Notes under the pieces: model-generated
Databases searched by the model: none
Told to the model about the DNA's origin: nothing
The model's input: the letters and a program-made list of their open reading frames with translations, nothing else
In this document: positions 17,903 to 26,738 of the stretch, one piece after another
Layout: the number at the start of each line of letters is the position of its first letter
Position numbering within the stretch: the first letter of the stretch is position 1
NCBI RefSeq assembly: GCF_023715785.1
Contig: NZ_JAMBOX010000003.1
Coordinates: 248,001 to 312,000 of the forward strand
Reading direction: 5' to 3'
Length of the DNA: 64,000 nt
Source: Neobacillus niacini
GTDB lineage: Bacteria; Bacillota; Bacilli; Bacillales; Cytobacillaceae
Translations under genes and position numbers: made by a program

Positions 17903-17931
17903 AGGGCTGCTTATTATTGAGCAGCCCTTCT
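17903..17931. terminator. Bidirectional terminator
   Basis: AGGGCTGCT / AGCAGCCCT stem with an eight-base loop, between the dehydrogenase (+) and the ABC permease (-). Confidence 0.78.
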
Positions 17932-17939
17932 CTTTATAT

Positions 17940-18632
17940 TTAGATGACATCCACATTTTCAATATTTCTAAAAGAAAAGTAGGCGATAGCGCATCCGATT
18001 ATCGCTAGGGCGATTGGTATAACGATAAATGTAACCAAGTTTACCCCATTAACGGTTGAATTGATTAATGATACCATCACAATGGCCGATACGATCGGAG
18101 CGACAGTCGATTTTTTCCGCATCCCAAAATACAGTGGAATCAGCGCCATGCCGGCAGAGGCAATCGCTTCTAGGGTCATCGTAATCAAACTGTCGGTTAA
18201 CACCTTTCCTGTTAAAGCTTCTGGCACAAAGTGCAAATAGGAATCGACGAGATAAAAGACACTGCCGATCAACAAATTCGATAAAACAATCGTTAAAAAT
18301 GTAAAGCTGGCCACAATAGCTAACTTGGCGATAATTATTTTTTTCCGATTAATCGGGTAGGTGAACATCAGGGAAATCGAATTGCTTCTGTATTCATCTA
18401 TGATCAACTTGGATATGAGCACAGCGGCAAAGATAATAAATACAGGCCTGATGATACTGCCGATTACGCCGAATGCCATTTCATAATTTTCATAGGCCAC
18501 TACCCCTTCAACCTTTTCACCATAATAGACCAGGCAAAGCATTGCCATGATTGCAAGGTTGGCAATCGCCACACCTTTAAGATAAGAAAATAATTTATAC
18601 TTCTTTATTTCAAGACTGATTAATTTACGCAC
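17940..18632 (-). CDS. ABC-2 permease, bacitracin/lantibiotic-immunity type
   Basis: A 230-residue membrane protein with six hydrophobic helices, of the ABC-2 class that pairs with BcrA-like ATPases. The GTG at 18632 (MRKLISLEIKKYK) has GGGGGCGG close upstream and overlaps the end of the ATPase gene by eight bases. An ATG at 18647 is possible but less well placed. Size, partner and the upstream two-component genes match the B. subtilis ycbLMNO arrangement, where this would be YcbO. Likely role: export of, or protection from, a membrane-active peptide. This role is inferred. Confidence 0.8.
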   Translation of the reverse strand: MRKLISLEIKKYKLFSYLKGVAIANLAIMAMLCLVYYGEKVEGVVAYENYEMAFGVIGSIIRPVFIIFAAVLISKLIIDEYRSNSISLMFTYPINRKKIIIAKLAIVASFTFLTIVLSNLLIGSVFYLVDSYLHFVPEALTGKVLTDSLITMTLEAIASAGMALIPLYFGMRKKSTVAPIVSAIVMVSLINSTVNGVNLVTFIVIPIALAIIGCAIAYFSFRNIENVDVI

Positions 18633-19548
18633 TGATACCGCCCCCATTAATTAATGTTAAGAAATAATCTTCAAGCGAATGATTCTTCTTATTGATTTCC
18701 TCAATCATCACGCCATTCATAATAAACGTTTTGGAAATTTCGCCCTGTGTCACACGGGAATCATAAATTCTCATCCGCGTTTCATCGATTACTTTATAAT
18801 TTGTAATCCGCAGAATATCCTCAAGCACATACACGGCCTTGTTCATATCACTAACCGCAAGTTCAATGTACTCGGTATTTTGCTCGCGAATCTCGTTCAT
18901 CGAAACTTCTTTAATTAGTTTTCCGTCGCTGATGACGCCAATCGTATCGGCAATTTGCTCCATCTCTCCAAGGATGTGCGTGGAAATGAGCATCGTAATC
19001 CCATACTCCCGGCTAAGCATATGAAACAGATCACGCAGTTCTTTAATTCCGACCGGGTCCAGGCCATTAATCGGTTCATCAAGGATCAACAGCTCTGGCT
19101 TGGTAATGATTGCACGGGCAATTCCTAGCCGCTGCTTCATCCCAAGAGAAAATTCCTTTACCGATTTATTTTCGATATTTTTCAATTTAACTAAATCCAA
19201 TGCCTGGTCAATTGCTTTTTTATCGTAGTAGCCCATATACTCGCAGTGCAGCTCGAGGTTTTCGCGGGCCGTTAATTTATCGTAAAAAACGGGATATTCG
19301 ATAATGCTGCCCATTCTTTTAAGGATTTCATATGAAGTGTTCGTAAGCTTTTCACCAAAAATTTCAATTTCCCCGCTTGTTGGTTTCACAAGATTGGTTA
19401 GCATCCGCATCACTGTTGTCTTTCCTGCCCCATTCGGTCCTAGAAACCCGTAAATTTCCCCTTTTTTCACCTTCATATTGACATTTGAAACAACTTCCTT
19501 GCCTTTATAGGACTTAGTCAGTTGATTTGTTTGAATGATGTAACTCAT
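18625..19548 (-). CDS. ABC ATP-binding protein, BcrA-like
   Basis: A 307-residue ATPase. Walker A is GPNGAGKTT near residue 41, the signature FSLGMKQRLGIARAI, and Walker B LLILDEPINGLDP, followed by the switch ISTHILGEME. After the ATPase core there is an extra domain of about 90 residues, typical of BcrA/SpaF-type immunity transporters. It is translationally coupled to the downstream permease. A histidine kinase and response regulator lie upstream on the same strand beyond a 200-bp gap that holds a dispersed repeat. Confidence 0.87.
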   Translation of the reverse strand: MSYIIQTNQLTKSYKGKEVVSNVNMKVKKGEIYGFLGPNGAGKTTVMRMLTNLVKPTSGEIEIFGEKLTNTSYEILKRMGSIIEYPVFYDKLTARENLELHCEYMGYYDKKAIDQALDLVKLKNIENKSVKEFSLGMKQRLGIARAIITKPELLILDEPINGLDPVGIKELRDLFHMLSREYGITMLISTHILGEMEQIADTIGVISDGKLIKEVSMNEIREQNTEYIELAVSDMNKAVYVLEDILRITNYKVIDETRMRIYDSRVTQGEISKTFIMNGVMIEEINKKNHSLEDYFLTLINGGGISA

Positions 19549-19636
19549 TTTTTCCAGCTCCCTTTGTTCTTAACTGATTCTTATTCTAGACTGCAAAATT
19601 ATCTTTTTTATTAATCAAATCTTACGAAATTCTTAA

Positions 19637-19712
19637 GAAATTAGAAAAGCGGAAGCGCCTTGACCAGGGGCTTATGACCCCGAGCTCCTAGGCGCTGCAG
19701 CTAGACAAGTAA
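19637..19712. repeat. Dispersed GC-rich palindromic repeat
   Basis: A GC-rich block in an AT-rich gap. It begins GAAAAGCGGAAGCGCCTTG and folds back with AGGCGCTGCAGCTAG; an inner GGGGCTTATGACCCC hairpin lies in the middle. Elements beginning GAAAAGCGGAAGCGCC are, from memory, scattered through intergenic regions of many Bacillaceae genomes. Here it separates the two-component genes from the ABC genes. Confidence 0.6.
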
Positions 19713-19749
19713 AAGGGGGGCTCCTATCGTTTGAACTCCCCCCTGATAG

Positions 19750-20685
19750 TTAGTATGTAATTCGATTCAGCTTGACTGTAAAGGTCGTTTTTTCATATGG
19801 CTTGCTGGCAAGCAAGATTTCCCCGCCCATTTTCTCAACGAGCCGTTTGGTGATCGTCAGCCCGAGGCCACTGCCTTGATATTGCTTATTCCGTGAGTCC
19901 TCAAGCGTGTACATCCGTTCAAACACTAAATCCTTGTGGAGCTCGCTTATGCCTTTTCCCTTATCAATTACATCGACGTAAACGGACTGCTCATCACCTC
20001 TTAATGTGAGACCGATAAATTTGCCGCCTCCGCCATATTGAATGGCATTGGAAATTAAATTATTCAACACGCGATCAAGCTCTTCCTCGTTCCCAAGGGC
20101 ATAGAGGTTTTCATCAGGGATATCAATCGCCACCTCAAAACCTTTTGTTGAAAGCACCTCGTAAAAGCCTAAAATATTTTTTCGGCACACTTCATTCATG
20201 TTCACTCTTTTTAAAGGGATATCCTTATCACCCGATTCTAGCTTCGCCAGATCAAAGAACCTATTAATCAACTCGAGGACCTCTTGGGATTTCCCATGAA
20301 CTTTGGACAGCAGCTCCCGTGTCTCCTCCGAACCTCGCCCTGGATCATTTAGCATGATCTCGACATACCCCAACACCACCGTAAGCGGCGTTTTTAAATC
20401 ATGCGAGATATTGGAGAGCATCTTGCGCATTGACATCTCTGTCTTATTGTAGGTAGCCATAACTTTTTGATTTAGTTCCAGGAGACGGTTGATTTCGATT
20501 AATATTTTTTTCAATTGTTCTACATCCGTATGGACCAACAGTTTTTCATCGGTTTTCGCATCAATGATCTTTTTCAGCTTTTCGTGGACATAGGTTAAAT
20601 TTGCAGTCTGGCCCTTTCTCGTTTTATATTGAAAAAAATTAAGGCCGATTAGAGCCGCAATGATGATAGACAGAAAAATAACCAT
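19750..20685 (-). CDS. Sensor histidine kinase (single membrane segment)
   Basis: A 311-residue HisKA/HATPase kinase. One N-terminal membrane segment (residues 2-18) with almost no external part is followed by a linker and the phosphoacceptor motif NISHDLKTPLTV, His95. ATPase boxes include NLISNAIQYGGGG, DKGKGIS and GSGLGLTITKRLVEKMGG. The lack of an extracellular sensor domain is typical of kinases that sense at the membrane or through a transporter, such as lantibiotic and bacitracin systems. It starts three bases after the response regulator. Length and setting match B. subtilis YcbM. Confidence 0.88.
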   Translation of the reverse strand: MVIFLSIIIAALIGLNFFQYKTRKGQTANLTYVHEKLKKIIDAKTDEKLLVHTDVEQLKKILIEINRLLELNQKVMATYNKTEMSMRKMLSNISHDLKTPLTVVLGYVEIMLNDPGRGSEETRELLSKVHGKSQEVLELINRFFDLAKLESGDKDIPLKRVNMNEVCRKNILGFYEVLSTKGFEVAIDIPDENLYALGNEEELDRVLNNLISNAIQYGGGGKFIGLTLRGDEQSVYVDVIDKGKGISELHKDLVFERMYTLEDSRNKQYQGSGLGLTITKRLVEKMGGEILLASKPYEKTTFTVKLNRITY

Positions 20686-20688
20686 CGT

Positions 20689-21381
20689 TTAAAACTCCCC
20701 AAGCTTATAGCCAATACCCCATAAAGTTTTAATATATTGCGGTGACGATGGATCGTCTTCAATTTTCTCTCGCAATCTTCTCATATGTACGTTAATCACA
20801 TTTTCGTCGCCATAATAGTCGTCTTCCCATACCAGGCTATAAATCTGTGCCTTTGTGTAAACCCGGTTTGGATGGGAGATAAATAGCTTTAGAATTTGAA
20901 ATTCCTTGGCAGTAAGCTTAATTTCCGTCCCGCATTTTTGTGCCGAGAAATTGTCCAAATCAAGCGTCAAATCGCCAACAGATAGCACTTTTGTTTCTTG
21001 CTCGGGACGCGAATAATGTGTTGCTCTGCGGATGGCGGCCTTTACTCTGGCGACAAGTTCAATCATCGAAAACGGCTTTGCTATGTAATCATCGGCGCCA
21101 AAGCCCAGCCCTAACGCCTTATCCAAGTCCCCGTCTTTGGCAGACATAATCAATATCGGAATCATGCTTTTTTCCCGAATGATTTTTAAAAATTCCATTC
21201 CATCCAGCTTCGGCAGCATTAAATCGAGCACAATCAAATCAAATGAGTCATTTGCAAATGTTTGCAGTGCCTGTTCACCGTCATATGCCGCCGTGATTTC
21301 AAATCCCTCTTTAATGAATTGGCTTTTCACCATATCACTGATGGCTGTATCATCTTCTACTAGTAAAATTTTGTGTTGCAA
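20689..21381 (-). CDS. OmpR-family response regulator
   Basis: A 230-residue two-domain regulator. The receiver domain has the acidic pair VEDD, the phosphoacceptor in LIVLDLMLPKLDG (Asp53 with this start) and the conserved Lys in DDYIAKPF. The C-terminal winged helix ends LWGIGYKLGEF. The TTG at 21381 is about ten bases from GGAAGG; a GTG at 21390 is too close to it. It forms an operon with the histidine kinase and probably controls the downstream BcrA-type transporter, as in ycbLMNO-like loci. The signal is not known. Confidence 0.88.
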   Translation of the reverse strand: MQHKILLVEDDTAISDMVKSQFIKEGFEITAAYDGEQALQTFANDSFDLIVLDLMLPKLDGMEFLKIIREKSMIPILIMSAKDGDLDKALGLGFGADDYIAKPFSMIELVARVKAAIRRATHYSRPEQETKVLSVGDLTLDLDNFSAQKCGTEIKLTAKEFQILKLFISHPNRVYTKAQIYSLVWEDDYYGDENVINVHMRRLREKIEDDPSSPQYIKTLWGIGYKLGEF

Positions 21382-21645
21382 TTGGTCCACACCTTCCGTA
21401 CTAAAGTCCTATAAATAAATTCCATATTCCCCATTAGAAATCCTTTAATTCTCCTTAAAAAAGGAGTCCAGTGATAATAATATTAATTGGATAAAATTGT
21501 AAATAGACGAAAGAATTGTACCATTTTATGTTAAAATATTTATAGACTTTGCGTGTACAACCGGAAGTTCAGTTTAATTAGTGCACCTTAATTGGAAATA
21601 GGGGATGTACAAACTGAAAAGAAATCAAGGGGTGACCAAATTATA

Positions 21646-22068
21646 ATGATAACAAATAAAAAAACAGGCAAAAGCAAAAACTTGTCGGGTCCTGAACTGG
21701 TAGCAGAGTTTTTAAACAACCTTGAACATCCACTTAAAGAAGTAATAGAAGCGGTTCGAAAAATAGTTTTAAGCACTGATCATAAAATTACTGAACATAT
21801 TAAATGGAATGCACCTAGTTTCTGTTATGAAGGTGAAGACCGAATGACATTTAATCTTCACGGAAAAGGTTATATTCGACTCGTATTTCATTGTGGTGCT
21901 AAGGTAAAAGACCGAAATACCATTGAACCTCTGATTGTAGATACTAGTGGAATATTAGAGTGGCAAGCAGTTGACAGAGCTATAATGAAATTTACTGACA
22001 AAAATGACGTAAAAGCCAAAGAAGAAAAACTGAGGGAAATAATAACTAAGTGGATAGAGGTAATTTAA
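21646..22068 (+). CDS. DUF1801 domain protein
   Basis: A 140-residue soluble protein of the DUF1801 (YdhG-like) fold. Features include FLNNLEHPLKEVIEAVRKIVL, then ITEHIKWNAPSFCYEGEDRMTFNLH and IRLVFHCGAK, typical of the family's curved-sheet cavity. The ATG at 21646 is chosen over a TTG at 21592, which has no ribosome site; an AGGGG lies upstream of 21646, although somewhat far (13 bases). No function is established for the family. It is transcribed alone and is followed by a stem-loop. Confidence 0.78.
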   Translation: MITNKKTGKSKNLSGPELVAEFLNNLEHPLKEVIEAVRKIVLSTDHKITEHIKWNAPSFCYEGEDRMTFNLHGKGYIRLVFHCGAKVKDRNTIEPLIVDTSGILEWQAVDRAIMKFTDKNDVKAKEEKLREIITKWIEVI

Positions 22069-22073
22069 GAATA

Positions 22074-22100
22074 TTAGGGACCGCAATTTTGGGTCCCTAA
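22074..22100 (+). terminator. Stem-loop terminator after the DUF1801 gene
   Basis: TTAGGGACC / GGTCCCTAA perfect 9-bp stem. The T-run after it is weak, so efficiency may be moderate. Confidence 0.6.
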
Positions 22101-22111
22101 CAAGTTTAATA

Positions 22112-22808
22112 TTAATTTTCTCTCCTTCGCTTAATCATCATAGCCCCGCCGGCTAATACCAGTATACCGCCCAGTGCTAAATAGTTGTACAAGGCTGTCA
22201 CAGTATTTGGCAATGAATGCCCTTTTCCATTTGTTTTAGAAGTTGGAGCCGGAGCAGGCTTGTCCTTATTTTGATCAATGGATGCAGGTGTTGGATTTGG
22301 CTTGTCATTTCCATCACTGCCAGGTGTAGGGTTTGGTGTAACGCCATTTCCGCCGCCAGGATTTTGGGAATCCTTTGTAATGTTAGTAATCTCAATAACT
22401 ACCAATCTTTCCTGTTATGTTGTAAAGGAAGACAACAGCAAAAGGATTTACTTCTTTGATTTTAGCAATAATTTTACCGATGTTTGTGCCGATTTTCTCT
22501 GCCGTTCCCCCTTCGCCAATAATAGCTTGTGTTGCTGCTCCAATCTGTTCTGGCTTGATTATTGCATTAGGATTCTCTTTTAGGATATTTAAGATTACTG
22601 CAACCTCAGGTGTATTGATTGCTGTCAATAATTCCTCTGACTTCCAACCAGGGAAACTGATATTTTGGGTAACTATCGAACCTCCATTCCCAATTAAATA
22701 AGGGAAAGCCAAAGGTGATGGTTTAGTCCGGTCTTCTTGAAGATTCCATCCATATGTAATTAATATACGATACTCAATAAATATTTTTATAATATTAAGA
22801 AAAAAGAC
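22112..22808 (-). pseudogene. Frameshifted, 5'-truncated LPXTG-type surface protein
   Basis: The C-terminal piece (22112-22405) is a classic wall-anchoring tail. It has a Pro/Thr/Asn-rich spacer (NPTPGSDGNDKPNPTPA), then LPNTVTA as a sortase-like motif, a hydrophobic helix (LALGGILVLAGGAMMI) and KRRREN. The upstream piece lies in another frame (open 22392-22808) and reads YLIGNGGSIVTQNISFPGW onward, ending FLYNITGK just where the second frame takes up VVIEITNIT. The two frames overlap for about 20 bases, so a single frameshift joins them. No start codon, ribosome site or signal peptide is found upstream. This is a degraded gene, or a sequencing error plus truncation. Confidence 0.7.
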
Positions 22809-22883
22809 CTATGGTAGTTTATTAGCATAAACATATGACTGCATTCCTTTCTTGGCAGTTTTGACTAGTTATCTAGTAATATT

Positions 22884-22997
22884 GTCCTCATTGAGCCTTC
22901 ACGAGGACAGTTTTACGATTTTTCGACCGGCTTTTGTCCTCAAGGAGCCCTCTTGACGACACTTTCACGATTTTCGGACCTGCTTTTTTCCTCAAGG
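22884..22997. repeat. Two tandem 52-bp repeats plus a partial third
   Basis: Units at 22884-22935 and 22936-22987, each exactly 52 bp, beginning GTCCTCA and ending ACC-N1-GCTTTT. They are about 77 per cent identical, and a third unit starts at 22988 with TTCCTCAAGG. Read on the minus strand they give an SSRGLLEDKSRSK-like peptide within a spurious ORF (22888-23103). The block lies between the broken surface-protein gene and the GTPase gene. Confidence 0.7.
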
Positions 22998-23021
22998 CTA
23001 AGTTCAAAAGCCCAAAAAAAG

Positions 23022-23052
23022 AAGATGCCCCACTAATATAAGGACATCTTCC
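23022..23052 (-). terminator. Terminator of the TPR-GTPase gene
   Basis: GAAGATG / CATCTTC stem followed on the minus strand by TTTTTTTGGG, directly downstream of the stop at 23061. Confidence 0.75.
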
Positions 23053-23060
23053 CAACACCA

Positions 23061-25817
23061 TCAATACACCGTCTGCATTCCTTTCCCGGCCACGGTTATC
23101 CATTCGAACTGGCGCAGGCGCAATTCGAACAGAGTCAGCGGGTCGCGGAATAACTCTGGATTTGTATTCAATTTCCGCAGGATTTCCTGATTGGTTTCGA
23201 CCTCTGAGCGGGTCTCTGCAACAGCACGATTCAAGACCGCCAACGGGCTCTTGAAGAACAAACCAATATCACGCTCCAACGATTTTTCAAACAGCTCAAA
23301 CGGCTGGAAAAATTGGCGGCTGACCTCTTTGGCCACATCCAGGTAATCCTCGCCCTCGACAAACGATTTATACTTGTTGTAAACCATCGATTTATTTTGC
23401 GATAATGCCCCGAACAGCTTGCCGGCGCTTTTTAATAAAAATTGAGACGGGGTCCGCTTTAACAAAATATTGACGGACTCAAGCTGAAAGCGGCTGGTGA
23501 GCCGGTCGATATCACGACGCCAATCATCAAGCACCTTGAAATCACATTCGAGTTTTAAATACTCTTCCCCATACATTTGATTGAAGGCGTCACCCAGCTC
23601 CAATAGATTTTCTTGGCTTTGAGTGAATTCCGTGCGGCAGCTCTTAAGCCATTCCAAAAGCAAATGGTAGTACTTCGGCATGACCTGCTGCTCTACATAA
23701 TCCTGCAGCCGATTGTTCATTTCATGATTTAAATTCAAATGAATTGTGCTAAAATTGCTATCCTCTTGGATGAGCGATGAGCACTCCCGGAGCATTTTCG
23801 GTACAGACTCAAAAATTTCAGCTTCCATCTGTTCTTTAATATCATGATAAAGCTTGGAAACAGCCCGCGATTTTTGCACCGCAGTATCATTTAACTGATG
23901 GGCAGCACCATTTAGCTTAGCGTTCATTTCCTCATTCCAGCGCACCGTCTCGATTAATTGGTTCTCGACATCAAGCCTTTTTTGCAGCAATGTGGCAATT
24001 GTGATTCGAATAAAATACAACAGTTTTGCCAATCGTTTATCTTCAAGGTTTCTTGTAGTCTTCATTGCGCCCATTAACTGCTGAACATCCTCAGGCTGCA
24101 TAGCGCAGTCGGATTGCGAAGAGCAGGCAAACACCAAGGCATCCGGCAAATACTCCCGAATCGCCGACTTCGTCTCCTTTACGAGCAGCTGCGCCTCATG
24201 TTCACCGACAATTGTATCCATTTTTGCAAGCAGGAAATGAACAGGAATATCCGGCGCCAACATCTGAATCTGCTCCACAGCGGCTCGCTCTTTGTCCGTA
24301 AACGGTGCTTTGGCATCCATCACAAACAGTACCGTGTCGGCCACCTGAAGATATTTTAAAACGTCATAGTTGTCTTGTTGATTCCCATTTAACCCCGGCG
24401 TATCAATAAAAGCAAGCTTATTGTTCTGCAAAAATTGATTTGGCAGTTTGAATTCGATGATGGATTCCAGCGCATTACGGAGCCGGTCCATTCGTTCCTG
24501 AAATTCACTAAACCCGGAAAGCTCGATGATCTCCCCATCGGTAATTTCACTGATTTCGAATTCCTCTGCATCCTTAAAGAGTACCACGGAGGAGGTTGGA
24601 CTATCCTGTAAATCTTCACCGAGTATCGTGTTGATAAATGATGATTTTCCGCTGCCGCCAAGTCCAGCAACTATCACATGCTGCGTGTCAAAATCGACAA
24701 GCTGGTCAACCACCCATTTCATCCGGTTGTTTTCGCCTAAATCATGTACGGCAGCCCAGTCAGTAATCGATTCAAATAGTGTCAGGCACTCCTCTAGTTC
24801 ATCGATATCGGCCTCAGTCACACTGATTAGTCTTTCCGCCTCTTCAACAATCGTCATGCTTAAGCTTGCCGGAAACAGTTCGTTCCAAGATAGCACTGCA
24901 GCCGATGCCAATACCACATGGACAGGGGCAGCTAGCCGGACCCAGTTCGTCAATAAATCAGGAATGAAATCCTGCAGTTGTTTAATCAGGTAACCGCCGT
25001 TAATATAGCCAAAATACGTTTCTTTATGAAGCCTTGAAAGCTCTTGCCATTTCCCGTCGCTTTTTTCCAAATCCAAATTCAGCAGTAGATGATTGATTTC
25101 TAGGATCCACGTATAATAGGAATTTTCATTCCGATAGCTGTTCCATAATGAGGCTGCCAGTTCCTCAAATCTCTGTAAATCAAGGCTGAACAATGTCACC
25201 AAAGCCTGTGAAAAATAGCTCGGTGCGTGCCCCTTCGTTACACCCTCATTCACGTAGCTTTTCAGTGTCTCAAACCATTCAGGCGATCCGGTCCGTTTGG
25301 CTTCATTTACAGCCAATTCTATCGCATTATCCCAGTCCCCGCGCTGCTCAAAAAACTCACGGGCAATTTCAGTCAGATTTGGGTAATCTGGATTGGCGTC
25401 TATCGCTTTTTTAATTGTCGAAATTGCCGCATCGATTTTCTCCCGCTTGAGATAAAGCGAAAATAACTTTAACGCCACTTCCGCGGATAACGTTGGATTA
25501 TCGATTTCAATGGCTGTATAGATATCTTCTGCCGTTGATAACATCCCCAACTCGTAATAGGCATCGGCCGTATTTTTTCGGGCCCATGGCTCGAGTTCAT
25601 TGATAATGCTTTCCCATTTAAAAATGGCCGCTTCATAATCCTTATGAAGAAAATAGACCTCGCCTTGGGCAAAACGGATCCGGGTCAAATCAGGCAAATC
25701 CTTCTGCGCCTCCTCCTGGAACGCATCGCCCAGCACCTGAATTGGATGTATCGTTTCATGCTCATTGATGAACATTTTATAAAAGGTTTTGTCCTTTAAT
25801 TGCTGCTCGATCGTCAT
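23061..25817 (-). CDS. TPR-dynamin-like GTPase
   Basis: A 918-residue soluble protein. The N-terminal 240 residues form TPR-like helical pairs (YFLHKDYEAAIFKWESII; ADAYYELGMLSTAEDIYTAI). A helical linker leads to a dynamin/GBP-type G domain. Its P-loop is GLGGSGKSS (about 385-393), G3 is DTPGLNG (about 472) and G4 is AKMD (about 531). The last 300 residues are long amphipathic helices, as in the dynamin stalk. No membrane segment is seen. The ATG at 25817 has GGGGGG; a longer frame to 25841 lacks a site. It is a lone gene. Role unknown: membrane remodelling or defence are possibilities suggested by bacterial dynamins. Confidence 0.8.
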   Translation of the reverse strand: MTIEQQLKDKTFYKMFINEHETIHPIQVLGDAFQEEAQKDLPDLTRIRFAQGEVYFLHKDYEAAIFKWESIINELEPWARKNTADAYYELGMLSTAEDIYTAIEIDNPTLSAEVALKLFSLYLKREKIDAAISTIKKAIDANPDYPNLTEIAREFFEQRGDWDNAIELAVNEAKRTGSPEWFETLKSYVNEGVTKGHAPSYFSQALVTLFSLDLQRFEELAASLWNSYRNENSYYTWILEINHLLLNLDLEKSDGKWQELSRLHKETYFGYINGGYLIKQLQDFIPDLLTNWVRLAAPVHVVLASAAVLSWNELFPASLSMTIVEEAERLISVTEADIDELEECLTLFESITDWAAVHDLGENNRMKWVVDQLVDFDTQHVIVAGLGGSGKSSFINTILGEDLQDSPTSSVVLFKDAEEFEISEITDGEIIELSGFSEFQERMDRLRNALESIIEFKLPNQFLQNNKLAFIDTPGLNGNQQDNYDVLKYLQVADTVLFVMDAKAPFTDKERAAVEQIQMLAPDIPVHFLLAKMDTIVGEHEAQLLVKETKSAIREYLPDALVFACSSQSDCAMQPEDVQQLMGAMKTTRNLEDKRLAKLLYFIRITIATLLQKRLDVENQLIETVRWNEEMNAKLNGAAHQLNDTAVQKSRAVSKLYHDIKEQMEAEIFESVPKMLRECSSLIQEDSNFSTIHLNLNHEMNNRLQDYVEQQVMPKYYHLLLEWLKSCRTEFTQSQENLLELGDAFNQMYGEEYLKLECDFKVLDDWRRDIDRLTSRFQLESVNILLKRTPSQFLLKSAGKLFGALSQNKSMVYNKYKSFVEGEDYLDVAKEVSRQFFQPFELFEKSLERDIGLFFKSPLAVLNRAVAETRSEVETNQEILRKLNTNPELFRDPLTLFELRLRQFEWITVAGKGMQTVY

Positions 25818-25983
25818 TTGGTTTCCCCCCATTGCACACACTCTCTGTCATTCATATGGAAAAGAGGCAAAATTATTCCTCATACTATTCGACGAAACTA
25901 TCTCATTTAAGTCCCAATTCTACAATTCTAGCAAATGATCTTTATTAAATTGTATCATAAGTGTTTCATTCATAAGACAAAAA

Positions 25984-26005
25984 GGGAGGCGATGAAAGCC
26001 CTCCC
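25984..26005 (-). terminator. Terminator of the amino acid ABC operon
   Basis: GGGAGG / CCTCCC stem followed on the minus strand by TTTTTG, just after the stop of the ATPase gene. Confidence 0.65.
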
Positions 26006-26015
26006 CCCCCTAACT

Positions 26016-26738
26016 CTATAATACCTTGCTCAAAAACGCCTTGGTCCGCTCTTCCTTCGGATTTTCAAACAACTCCTTCGGAAGCCCCTCTTCCACAATA
26101 ACGCCGCCGTCCATAAACAAGACCCGGTCCCCCACTTCTCTGGCAAAGCCCATCTCGTGGGTCACGACCACCATTGTCATGCCTTCCCTTGCAAGCTGCT
26201 TCATAACCTCAAGCACCTCACCGACCATTTCCGGGTCAAGCGCCGAGGTGGGCTCATCAAACAGCATGATTTTCGGTTCCATCGCCAGTGCCCTGGCAAT
26301 CGCCACCCGCTGCTTCTGCCCGCCGGACAAAGAGTCCGGATAAGCATCGGATTTTTCAGCAAGACCTACTTTCCGTAAGAGTTCCAGCCCCTTTTCTCTT
26401 GCTTTATCCGCTGAAACCTTCCTTACTTTCATTGGAGCAAGCATAATATTTTCTATCACCGATTTATGAGGAAACAAGTTAAATTGTTGAAACACCATGC
26501 CCACTTCGGTTCGGATTTCATTGATATTCGTGTTTTTATCAGTAATATCGCTGCCTTCAATCCAGACATGACCGCCAGTAATGGGCTCTAGCAAATTCAA
26601 ACAGCGGAGGAAGGTTGACTTCCCCGAACCGGATGGCCCAATGACGACCACTACCTCTTGGGGCTTTACCGTCACATTGATATTCTTTAAAACTTCATTT
26701 TGACCAAAACTCTTCTTTAGATTTTTCACTTCAATCAT
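26016..26738 (-). CDS. Polar/basic amino acid ABC importer, ATPase (ArtR-like)
   Basis: A 240-residue ATPase of the polar amino acid uptake class. Walker A is GPSGSGKST, the Q-loop [17 protein letters not shown], the signature [17 protein letters not shown], Walker [20 protein letters not shown], and the H-loop [11 protein letters not shown]. It overlaps the permease gene by four bases. Order (binding protein, permease, ATPase) and sizes match B. subtilis artPQR (yqiXYZ), the arginine/lysine/histidine system. The specificity is inferred from this resemblance only. Confidence 0.88.
   Translation of the reverse strand: MIEVKNLKKSFGQNEVLKNINVTVKPQEVVVVIGPSGSGKSTFLRCLNLLEPITGGHVWIEGSDITDKNTNINEIRTEVGMVFQQFNLFPHKSVIENIMLAPMKVRKVSADKAREKGLELLRKVGLAEKSDAYPDSLSGGQKQRVAIARALAMEPKIMLFDEPTSALDPEMVGEVLEVMKQLAREGMTMVVVTHEMGFAREVGDRVLFMDGGVIVEEGLPKELFENPKEERTKAFLSKVL

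Noticed and set aside
22888..23103. 71-residue minus-strand ORF over the 52-bp repeats
   Set aside because: It runs through the repeat and the terminator of the GTPase gene, has no ribosome site, and its peptide is just the repeat translated.
24526..24993. 155-residue serine-rich ORF opposite the GTPase gene
   Set aside because: Composition is that of an antisense frame, with no ribosome site.
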